From positions 1 through 5,331 of the forward strand of contig CALGOK010000164.1 in assembly GCA_937961295.1 (NCBI GenBank): a DNA stretch of 5,331 nucleotides, written 5' to 3'. Shown in pieces: positions 1 through 4,800 of the stretch. The position numbers and the translations under genes are program-made. This DNA comes from an uncultured Gemmatimonadota bacterium (lineage in GTDB: Bacteria > Gemmatimonadota > Gemmatimonadetes > Gemmatimonadales > GWC2-71-9). The notes below the pieces were generated by a model. It had not been told where the DNA came from and searched no databases. It was given only the letters and a program-made list of their open reading frames with translations. Each line of letters begins with the position of its first letter. The first letter of the stretch is position 1.

Positions 1-144
1 AGCAATGCCGGTGGGGCCGAGGACCACAAGAAGATCCTGTCCGCAGTGCAGAACGTATATTCGCTGATCCGCAATCGTCCCGAGTACAACGTGGTGCGCA
101 AGAAGCGTGGCGAGGGGAAGCGCGCGAAGAAGGCGCGCGGCTGA
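1..144 (+). CDS. C-terminal end of an unrecognised protein with a basic tail (partial, 5' end outside window)
   Basis: The first frame is open from base 1 to a TGA at 142-144 and gives the last 47 residues of a protein. The third codon positions are mostly G or C, as in the confident genes nearby, which supports real coding. The visible part has a short amphipathic stretch (about residues 8-26, containing KKILSAVQNVYSLI) followed by a very basic end rich in Lys and Arg (KKRGEGKRAKKARG). Such tails often bind nucleic acid, ribosomes or acidic lipid surfaces, but nothing here decides between these. I do not recognise the family. The stop is separated by one base from the stop of the convergent minus-strand gene, so the two transcripts must run into each other or terminate inside each other's coding sequence. 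Confidence 0.6.
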   Translation, partial: SNAGGAEDHKKILSAVQNVYSLIRNRPEYNVVRKKRGEGKRAKKARG

Positions 145-145
145 C

Positions 146-646
146 TCAGCCCCGGAAGCAGGTGACCGGGGCGCCGGACCGGACCAGCCAGGTCCCCTCC
201 TGACGCTGCAGCCGATAGCGGCAGCCTTCCATCCGAGGCGCGCGGGCACCCATGCACCAGAGCGACACGCCCGCCTGGGCGCTGTCGCCCTCCAGTCGGA
301 GCGAGACCACCCGCAGCTGGCGGCCCGCGGGCGACTCCGCCGTACCGCACGGCGGAACCTTCCACGCGGCAGTGCCCGGCAGCTGCAGCGCCGCGGCCAG
401 CTCGGCCAGCACCGGCATCGCCACGCGCTCCGGACTCGGCGCGCACCAGCGCTCCTCGCCCTCGGTGCGCATGCACACCAGCTGCGGCCACACCTCGGTG
501 GGGTTCACGTCGCGTCCGGCCAAAAAGCGCTCGAGCGCCGCCTCGGCGACGGCAACGGTGTCGTTCGGCACCGGTGGGGTTGCGGTGGAGTCCTGCGCGG
601 CGAGCGGCGCGGTCATGGCGAGGAGTGCGAGCATGGGGAGTCGCAT
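146..646 (-). CDS. Small exported six-cysteine protein of unknown function
   Basis: This encodes 166 residues starting at the ATG at 644-646. The frame stays open upstream to 784, but this start puts a clean signal peptide at the N terminus (MRLPMLALLAMTAPLAAQ, likely cleaved after about residue 17). The upstream extension is proline- and glycine-rich and runs through the hairpin repeat at 684-781. The Shine-Dalgarno signal is poor, so the start rests on the signal peptide. The mature part has six cysteines (58, 68, 100, 131, 142, 163), enough for three disulfides in the periplasm or outside the cell, plus a helical stretch around residues 31-45. No catalytic motif is visible and I do not recognise the family. 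The neighbour at 815-1336, on the same strand, is also exported and cysteine-containing. The two could be co-transcribed, but the 168-bp gap holds a large hairpin. Confidence 0.7.
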   Translation of the reverse strand: MRLPMLALLAMTAPLAAQDSTATPPVPNDTVAVAEAALERFLAGRDVNPTEVWPQLVCMRTEGEERWCAPSPERVAMPVLAELAAALQLPGTAAWKVPPCGTAESPAGRQLRVVSLRLEGDSAQAGVSLWCMGARAPRMEGCRYRLQRQEGTWLVRSGAPVTCFRG

Positions 647-683
647 CGAGGTCGCTCGGCAATGGCAGGTATCGGGCGAGAGA

Positions 684-781
684 GGCGGGGACGATGCCGG
701 TCCGGGCTTGCCACCGCCCCTCGACTCGGGACGGAGCTCCTCCGATACGGGCGGGCAACCCGGGCCGGCATCGTTCCCGCC
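684..781 (+). repeat. Long hairpin element A (98 bp), related to element B at 1401-1497
   Basis: Bases 684-712 pair with 754-781 with two mismatches and one single-base bulge (C707). The stem continues, after an unpaired AC at 713-714, with 715-719 (CGCCC) pairing to 749-753 (GGGCG). A small apical stem follows (CGGAG 732-736 with CTCCG 740-744). Both mismatches are G-T pairs on the plus strand, so a plus-strand RNA would be almost fully paired. The core TGCCACCGCCCCT around 709-721 and the partner GGGCGGGCAACC around 749-760 recur, with single changes, on the minus strand of element B. There is no T-tract at either end, so it is not a textbook intrinsic terminator. It sits 33 bp after the stop of the TonB-C gene and 37 bp before the start of the six-cysteine gene. 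Confidence 0.65.
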
Positions 782-814
782 CAACCGGCGTTCAGTCGCG
801 TCGAGGGGTGTGTG

Positions 815-1336
815 CTACCTGCCGTGGGGCGGCCGCATCACGCGACAGCCGCTCGCGACGATCAGCTGCATCGAGTGGCCGTCGGGAGCCCACATGTATT
901 CACTTGCTCTTGGCCCGCCCTTGCAGTTCGTCGATAGCGAGTACAGCACCTGCAACGTAGCGTTGATCGGATCATCCGGCGGGGTGCGCGTCTCGAATCG
1001 GAACTGCCACTGTCGGACGGCTTCGACCGTCGGCGCTTCGAACGAACGATTGCTGGCACGGCCGACCGCCACGGATCCGGGGTCGACAGTGCCATCAGGT
1101 CGGACGCTGAAGTGCACGACCACCCGACCACTGATTCCGAAGTCCAACATCACGGACGGGTAGCTCGGGATCGGATTGCTCTCGTTCCAGACCAGTCCAG
1201 CTCGTGGCGGGCAGTTCCGCTCCGCTGAGCAGTGCTGATCGAGGAGTATCCGGGAACGGTCGGCGGGGGCGTGCTGCGCCATGGTCGAGGCCGGCGCACC
1301 GAGCAGCGCGAGGGCTGCGAACAGGGGGATTCGCAT
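815..1336 (-). CDS. Exported TonB-C domain protein (TonB family, no membrane anchor)
   Basis: This encodes 173 residues. Residues 1-21 form a cleavable-looking signal peptide (MRIPLFAALALLGAPASTMAQ). Residues about 59-135 match the TonB C-terminal fold: YP at 59-60, then G70-RVVVHFSVRPDG-82, then the FEAPTVEAVRQWQF segment (99-112) and a proline-rich turn. Classical TonB couples the proton motive force to outer-membrane receptors and has an uncleaved N-terminal anchor and a long Pro-rich linker. Both are absent here, so this is more likely a free periplasmic protein using the fold for binding. Cysteines 36, 42, 138 and 164 could form two disulfides, and the last about 38 residues extend beyond the domain. 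The start is uncertain: an ATG at 1351 adds five residues and a GTG at 1378 adds fourteen; none has a good Shine-Dalgarno. The gene is flanked by hairpin elements A and B. Confidence 0.85.
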   Translation of the reverse strand: MRIPLFAALALLGAPASTMAQHAPADRSRILLDQHCSAERNCPPRAGLVWNESNPIPSYPSVMLDFGISGRVVVHFSVRPDGTVDPGSVAVGRASNRSFEAPTVEAVRQWQFRFETRTPPDDPINATLQVLYSLSTNCKGGPRASEYMWAPDGHSMQLIVASGCRVMRPPHGR

Positions 1337-1400
1337 GGAATGATGCTGCATCCCGGGTTGCAATCCGTCAATCGACACGGGGACGCCAAGGCCTGGCCCA

Positions 1401-1497
1401 TGAGGGAATCCGCCACCTCCGGTTGCCCGTCCACGCGTGGCCCGGCGTCCGGGTACGGGTCAGGGACGGTGGCACCCGGAGGTGACGGATTCCCTCA
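1401..1497 (-). repeat. Long hairpin element B (97 bp), inverted copy of the element A family
   Basis: Bases 1401-1425 pair with 1473-1497 at 23 of 25 positions. The stem continues with CC at 1426-1427 to GG at 1471-1472. After an unpaired GT (1469-1470), CGTCC (1428-1432) pairs with GGACG (1464-1468). The interior holds a perfect palindrome, CCACGCGTGG (1431-1440), and a small CCCGG-CGT-CCGGG stem (1441-1453). Read on the minus strand, the core TGCCACCGTCCCT-GACCCG matches element A on the plus strand, and the strand is assigned for that reason. It lies in the 214-bp gap between the GNAT stop (1551) and the TonB-C start (1336). No T-tract follows it, so a factor-independent terminator is possible but not shown. 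I see nothing else in this gap. Confidence 0.65.
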
Positions 1498-1550
1498 GGT
1501 CCACGGGCCGTCGAGAGCTGCACCCGCCCCTCGCCCCTCGCCCGACGCGC

Positions 1551-1841
1551 TCAGCCAAACCGCACGTCTGCCCAGTCCGGCGTCTCGTCGAACACGCTCT
1601 TGGCGAATGGGCAGAGCGGCATCAGCTGCTGGTTGCTTCCCCGCGCCCAGCTCACCGCGTGCTCCACCAGCTCGCGGCCCACGCCCTGGCCGCGGTGGGA
1701 CTCCATCGTCTCGGTGTGGTCGATGATCACCACGTCGTCGTTGAGCCGGGAGTAGGTCATCACCCCTGCCTTCTCCTCGCCGTCGAAGGCGATGAAGGCG
1801 CCCTTGTTGTCGATCTCGGTGCGGCGGAAGGTCAGCGACAT
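1551..1841 (-). CDS. GNAT-family N-acetyltransferase, YjdJ type
   Basis: This encodes 96 residues and matches the small single-domain GNAT group typified by YjdJ. Such proteins transfer an acetyl group from acetyl-CoA to an amine, with substrates mostly unknown. The acetyl-CoA pyrophosphate loop is visible as R50-G-Q-G-V-G55 (motif R/Q-x-x-G-x-G/A), just after strand VVIIDHTETME (37-47). The family's C-terminal signature LCPFAKSVFDETPDWADV is at 76-93. Length is normal for the group, so the protein is complete. The ATG at 1839-1841 is preceded by GAGGG five bases upstream, which decides the start; the frame is open to 2084 but that extension overlaps the divergent gene. It is probably a soluble cytoplasmic enzyme and probably transcribed alone from the intergenic region shared with the CPxCG gene. 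Confidence 0.95.
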   Translation of the reverse strand: MSLTFRRTEIDNKGAFIAFDGEEKAGVMTYSRLNDDVVIIDHTETMESHRGQGVGRELVEHAVSWARGSNQQLMPLCPFAKSVFDETPDWADVRFG

Positions 1842-1956
1842 TGGTGCCCTCGTGACGGCGGGTGGTTGCGACGGGCCGGGACGGCTGTTAAACGTGAGGA
1901 CCGACGGAACGGTTCGGCCGCCATCAGGGGCCGACATCACCAGCACGGGCGACGCG
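1842..1956. promoter_or_regulatory. Divergent promoter region between GNAT and CPxCG genes
   Basis: Two genes start back to back here, so promoters for both are expected in these 115 bp. The only AT-richer patch is around 1886-1893 (TGTTAAAC). A weak plus-strand sigma-70-like pair is TTGCGA at 1866-1871 and TTAAAC at 1888-1893 with a 16-base spacer; it matches the consensus poorly. No operator-like inverted repeat stands out. The assignment rests mainly on gene arrangement. Confidence 0.35.
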
Positions 1957-2193
1957 ATGATCGACGACCACGACGACGACGACGAATACAGCAGCGACTC
2001 CAGTCTGGAGACCGAGGCGGAGGTCACCTGCCCGTACTGCGGCGAGGAGGCAACCATCGCCGTGGACTCCAGCGGGGGCGACACGCAGACCTATGTCGAG
2101 GACTGCCCGGTCTGCTGCCGGCCGTGGCAGGTCCACCTCTCGTTCGGCGTCGACGGCGAGGTGGAGGCGTGGCTCGAGGAGGCGGCGGGCTGA
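1957..2193 (+). CDS. CPxCG motif-containing cysteine-rich protein
   Basis: This encodes 78 residues. The core has two cysteine knuckles: C25-P-Y-C28-G and C50-P-V-C53-C54. They match the CPxCG cysteine-rich family, whose members look like small zinc ribbons and have no established function. After the second knuckle comes RPWQVHLSF, also typical of the family. The first about 22 residues are strongly acidic and serine-rich, encoded in part by a run of GAC codons; family members normally have a shorter and variable leader. There is no signal peptide or membrane segment, so it should be cytoplasmic. The ATG at 1957 is the last one before the core; its Shine-Dalgarno is weak. The frame is open upstream to 1792, but that extension overlaps the GNAT gene and is not conserved-looking. 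The gene is monocistronic and convergent with the carbamoyltransferase operon. Confidence 0.93.
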   Translation: MIDDHDDDDEYSSDSSLETEAEVTCPYCGEEATIAVDSSGGDTQTYVEDCPVCCRPWQVHLSFGVDGEVEAWLEEAAG

Positions 2194-2272
2194 AACGAGA
2201 TTCGCGACCCGAGACTGGAGACTCGAGGGTGCTCTCTCAGGTCTCCAATCACGAGTCGCGAGTTTCGTCTCG
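2191..2272. terminator. Long imperfect inverted repeat between convergent genes, likely bidirectional terminator
   Basis: Bases 2191-2222 pair with 2241-2272 at 25 of 32 positions, with an 18-base loop. The repeat begins at the stop codon of the CPxCG gene and ends 15 bp before the stop of the convergent DUF5989 gene. This is where a shared terminator is expected. No clear T-run flanks either side. The arms are built from GAGACT/CGCGAC-like words and may belong to a dispersed intergenic repeat. Confidence 0.45.
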
Positions 2273-2286
2273 CCGAGGGGTGTCCG

Positions 2287-2439
2287 TCAGAAGATCGTGT
2301 AGATGAACGGCGCCAGCGCCGAGCCCTGCGCGAAGATCAGCAGCGCGCCCACCAGCAGCAGGACCACGATCACCGGCACGAGCCACCACTTCTTCCGTTC
2401 GCGCATGTACGCCCAGAGTTCCCGCAGCAGGCCGCCCAT
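2287..2439 (-). CDS. DUF5989 family small membrane protein
   Basis: This encodes 50 residues. A short amphipathic, basic N terminus (LLRELWAYMRERKKWW, residues 4-19) is followed by one hydrophobic helix (about 20-37, VPVIVVLLLVGALLIFAQ). The C terminus GSALAPFIYTIF (39-50) is the hallmark of DUF5989 proteins, which are normally about 50 residues. The basic residues before the helix suggest an N-in, C-out topology. Function is unknown. Family members recur immediately after an SxtJ-type gene and a carbamoyltransferase, exactly as here, so it is probably an accessory subunit of that membrane-linked module. The start is secure: a perfect AGGAGG (2445-2450) lies five bases upstream of the ATG. 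That site overlaps the TAG stop of the SxtJ gene, implying translational coupling. Confidence 0.95.
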   Translation of the reverse strand: MGGLLRELWAYMRERKKWWLVPVIVVLLLVGALLIFAQGSALAPFIYTIF

Positions 2440-2444
2440 CGGAT

Positions 2445-2450
2445 CCTCCT
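2445..2450 (-). promoter_or_regulatory. Strong Shine-Dalgarno of the DUF5989 gene overlapping the upstream stop
   Basis: The minus strand reads AGGAGG five bases before the ATG at 2439, the best ribosome binding site in the window. Its first two bases are also the last two of the TAG stop of the SxtJ-family gene (2449-2451). A ribosome terminating there is placed to reinitiate. Confidence 0.85.
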
Positions 2451-2853
2451 AGAACTGGCGCTCGAGATTGCCGCGCCGCGCCCCGGTGGCGCGGTCGATG
2501 AAGTAGCTGTCGCCCTGCATCCGGTGCACCATCGGGTTGCGCCCCAGCGTGCGCCGCAGCAGGCCGGTCGGGGTGATCACCAGGAAGTAGACGATGCCGA
2601 GGAAGATCGGCGTGGTCACCTTCGAGATCGCATGAGACAGCCCCATCCACGCGAGATGCACCGGCGTGAGCGACCCCGGCACGAGCAGGCCGGCAAGGCC
2701 GAGCAGCGCGCCGAGCACGCCGGTGATCCGCGCCGCGAGACCCACGTCGCGCCACCACAGCAGCGCGGCGAGCACCAGGAACGCGGCGCCCACCGTGAAG
2801 GCGAACCGCCGGCCCTCGGCCCGGCTCAATCGAGCTGGAATTCCTGCTGCCAT
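2449..2853 (-). CDS. SxtJ family membrane protein
   Basis: This encodes 134 residues. Hydrophobic segments lie at about 17-34, 37-58 and 79-97, so it is a small inner-membrane protein with two or three membrane helices. The third carries TTPIFLGIVYFLVITPTGLLRR followed by LGRNPMVHR and a soluble tail (YFIDRATGARRG), which is the characteristic end of SxtJ-type proteins. The family is named after an unassigned gene of the saxitoxin cluster; its biochemical role is unknown. Members are commonly encoded between a carbamoyltransferase and a DUF5989 gene, as here. The ATG at 2851-2853 has GGGAGGAG eight bases upstream, which fixes the start inside the preceding gene and gives a 28-bp overlap and likely coupling. 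By context it may anchor or present the substrate of the carbamoyltransferase at the membrane; this is inference. Confidence 0.94.
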   Translation of the reverse strand: MAAGIPARLSRAEGRRFAFTVGAAFLVLAALLWWRDVGLAARITGVLGALLGLAGLLVPGSLTPVHLAWMGLSHAISKVTTPIFLGIVYFLVITPTGLLRRTLGRNPMVHRMQGDSYFIDRATGARRGNLERQF

Positions 2854-4652
2854 TCGGTCGACTCCTCCCAGGCCGGCTGCGCCGGCTTCTCCAGCACGTA
2901 CGGTCCCAGCACCAGCACGTCGAGGTGGGTGCGCATGAAGCAGCGCCACGCATCCTCGGGCGTGCACACGATCGGCTCCCCGCGCACGTTGAACGAGGTG
3001 TTGACCACCACCGGGCAGCCGGTGCGCGCCTGGAAGGCGGCAATCAGGTCGTGGTAGTCGGGGTTGGTGTCGCGGTCGACAGTCTGCACGCGGGCCGAGT
3101 AGTCGATGTGCGTCACCGCCGGGATGTCCGAGCGCGGCACGTTGAGCTGCTCGATCCCCCAGAGGCCGCGCGCCTCATCATCCATCGGGATCTGGCGCTC
3201 CTGCTTGACCGGAGCGACCAGCAGCATGTACGGCGACTCGCGGTCGAGCTCGAACCATTCGTGCACGTGCTCGCGCAGCACGCTCGGCGCGAACGGCCGG
3301 AACCCCTCGCGGAACTTGATCTTGAGGTTCATCTGCGCCTGCATCCGCGGCGAGCGGGGATCGCCCAGGATGCTGCGCGAGCCGAGGGCGCGCGGCCCGA
3401 ACTCCATCCGGCCGTTGAACCACCCGACCACCTTCTCGTCGGCGAGCGCGTCGGCCACGGTGGCAAATAGCTCCCGGCGCTCAAGGCGCCGGTACACCGC
3501 GCCGACCGACTCCAGCGTCGCCAGGATCTGTTCCTCGGTGAACGACGGTCCGAGGTAGGCGCCGTGCATCGCGTCGCGGCCGGGGATCACCGCGCGGGGC
3601 TGGCCGAGCTGCCGGTGCCAGATTAGCTGGGCCACGCCCAGCGCGCCGCCGGCGTCGCCGGCGGCGGGCTGGATCCAGATGTTGTCGAAAGGGCCTTCGC
3701 GCAGCAGCCTGCCGTTGCCGACGCAGTTGAGCGCCACGCCGCCGGCCAGCACCAGGTTGCGCATCCCGGTGTCGCGCTGGAGCGTGCGCGCGCTGCGCAG
3801 CATCACTTCCTCGCACACCACCTGCACCGAGCGCGCGAGGTCCATCTCGCGCTGCGTCAGTTTCGTCTCCGGCTCACGCGGCGGCCCGCCGAACAGCGCA
3901 TCGAAGCGTGCGTTGGTCATGGTGAGGCCGTCGAGGTAGCCGAAGTAGTCCTGATTGAGGCGGAACGAGCCGTCGTCCTTGAGGTCGATCAGGTGCTCCA
4001 GGATGAGGTCGACGTACTTGGGCTCGCCGTACGGCGCGAGGCCCATCACCTTGTACTCGCCGCTGTTGACCTTGAAGCCGGTGTAATAGGTGAACGCCGA
4101 GTAGAGCAGGCCGATCGAGTCGGGCCAGTGCAGCTCGCGGTGAATCTCGAGGTCGTTGCCGAGGCCGGTGCCCATCGTGGCGGTCGCCCACTCGCCCACA
4201 CCGTCGAGGGTCAGGATCGCCGCCTCGTCGAACGGCGACGGGAAGAAGGCGCTCGCGGCGTGCGACTCGTGGTGCTCGGCGTAGCACAACGGACCCTCCC
4301 AGCCGAGCGCGTCACGGAGCTGGCGGTCCATGTAGAGCTTGTCCTTGATCCAGAGCGGCCCGGCGCGGAGGAACTGGCCGAATCCGCGGGGCGCGACGCC
4401 GAGGTAGCTCTCCAGGATCCGCTCGAACTTGAGCAGCGGCTTGTCGTAGAACCCCACGCACTCGAGGTCGGCCACCCCGATCCCGGCCTCGGCCAGGCAG
4501 TACTCCACCGCCCGGGCGGGGAAGTCGGGGTCGCCCTTCTTGCGGGTGAACCGCTCCTCGCTGGCAGCCGCGACGATGTCGCCGTCGCGCAACAGTGCGG
4601 CGGCGGAGTCGTGGTAGAACGCCGAGATGCCTAGGACGTAGCGGGGTGCCAC
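2826..4652 (-). CDS. Carbamoyltransferase (NodU/CmcH/TobZ family)
   Basis: This encodes 608 residues, the usual length for O-carbamoyltransferases. Known members use ATP and carbamoyl phosphate to make carbamoyl-adenylate and pass the carbamoyl group to a hydroxyl of a sugar, antibiotic or nodulation factor. The N-terminal Kae1-like domain opens with LGISAFYHDSAAALL (7-21) and SEERFTRKK (31-39). H127 and H131 in HHESHAASAFF, with D150 (LTLDGVGE) and D333 (AGDAGGA), fit the family's metal and nucleotide site. LAGGVALNCVGNG is at 302-314. The C-terminal domain has WFNGRMEFGPRALGSRSIL (411-429) and NTSFNVRGEPIVCTPEDA (551-568). All key motifs are present. There is no signal peptide, so it is cytoplasmic. 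The start is a GTG at 4650-4652, because family proteins begin just before YVLGIS; GAGG lies four bases upstream. An ATG at 4730 would add 26 atypical residues. The first gene of an operon with SxtJ-family and DUF5989 genes. Confidence 0.97.
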   Translation of the reverse strand: MAPRYVLGISAFYHDSAAALLRDGDIVAAASEERFTRKKGDPDFPARAVEYCLAEAGIGVADLECVGFYDKPLLKFERILESYLGVAPRGFGQFLRAGPLWIKDKLYMDRQLRDALGWEGPLCYAEHHESHAASAFFPSPFDEAAILTLDGVGEWATATMGTGLGNDLEIHRELHWPDSIGLLYSAFTYYTGFKVNSGEYKVMGLAPYGEPKYVDLILEHLIDLKDDGSFRLNQDYFGYLDGLTMTNARFDALFGGPPREPETKLTQREMDLARSVQVVCEEVMLRSARTLQRDTGMRNLVLAGGVALNCVGNGRLLREGPFDNIWIQPAAGDAGGALGVAQLIWHRQLGQPRAVIPGRDAMHGAYLGPSFTEEQILATLESVGAVYRRLERRELFATVADALADEKVVGWFNGRMEFGPRALGSRSILGDPRSPRMQAQMNLKIKFREGFRPFAPSVLREHVHEWFELDRESPYMLLVAPVKQERQIPMDDEARGLWGIEQLNVPRSDIPAVTHIDYSARVQTVDRDTNPDYHDLIAAFQARTGCPVVVNTSFNVRGEPIVCTPEDAWRCFMRTHLDVLVLGPYVLEKPAQPAWEESTEWQQEFQLD

Positions 4653-4800
4653 GAGGCCTCGAGGGCTATGGGTCCGGACCTGCAGGTGCGTCCGGGGGTC
4701 CAGATGCAAGAGGCGCGCCCCGGGGGGCATCAGCAACGCGACCAGGCCCGCCACCCGGGACTCACGGGCAGCGGGCCGGACCGCGTGGTCGGCTGACAGG
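4653..4800 (-). promoter_or_regulatory. Leader region of the carbamoyltransferase operon
   Basis: This 148-bp gap separates two same-strand genes. Besides the hairpin at 4745-4777 it holds overlapping perfect palindromes near the GTG start: GAGGCCTC (4653-4660), CCTCGAGG (4657-4664), GGTCCGGACC (4671-4680) and ACCTGCAGGT (4678-4687). The first two include the weak GAGG ribosome binding site. No convincing -35/-10 pair is visible. Promoter location is inferred from position only. Confidence 0.3.
4745..4777 (-). terminator. Hairpin after the beta-helix gene, possible terminator
   Basis: GGCCCGC (4745-4751) pairs perfectly with GCGGGCC (4771-4777). Inside, CCCG (4754-4757) pairs with CGGG (4765-4768) across a symmetric CA/CA internal loop, with a 7-base apical loop. 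It lies 24 bp past the stop of the beta-helix gene and 92 bp before the carbamoyltransferase start. No U-tract follows on the minus strand, so the terminator role is only likely by position. Confidence 0.35.

Noticed and set aside
684..785. Hairpin element A as an integron attC recombination site
   Set aside because: A GCCCAAC at 779-785 fits the RYYYAAC core, and length and bulges are similar. However, the matching GTTRRRY core is absent in the required order, element B lacks both cores, and there is no integrase in the window.
252..1163. Long plus-strand open frame antisense to the two exported-protein genes
   Set aside because: It covers both hairpin-flanked genes on the opposite strand, shows no recognisable domain and has the Ser/Arg/Gly/Thr-rich composition typical of shadow frames in GC-rich DNA. 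The minus-strand genes have signal peptides and domain motifs.
1401..1497. Element B as a standard intrinsic terminator of the GNAT gene
   Set aside because: The stem is far longer than usual and no T-tract follows on the minus strand. It may still stop transcription, but the sequence does not show the canonical signal.
1437..2306. Long plus-strand open frame across the GNAT and CPxCG genes
   Set aside because: It is arginine-rich, has no domain, runs antisense to GNAT and out of frame through the CPxCG gene. It also continues through the intergenic inverted repeat, as expected of a chance frame.
2249..3043. Second minus-strand frame overlapping the SxtJ and DUF5989 genes
   Set aside because: It is a shadow in another frame; the SxtJ and DUF5989 products are recognisable and each has a strong ribosome binding site.
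3993..4634. Plus-strand open frame antisense to the carbamoyltransferase
   Set aside because: It lies wholly within a gene with all catalytic motifs intact and its Val/Glu/Arg/Leu-rich translation matches no family.
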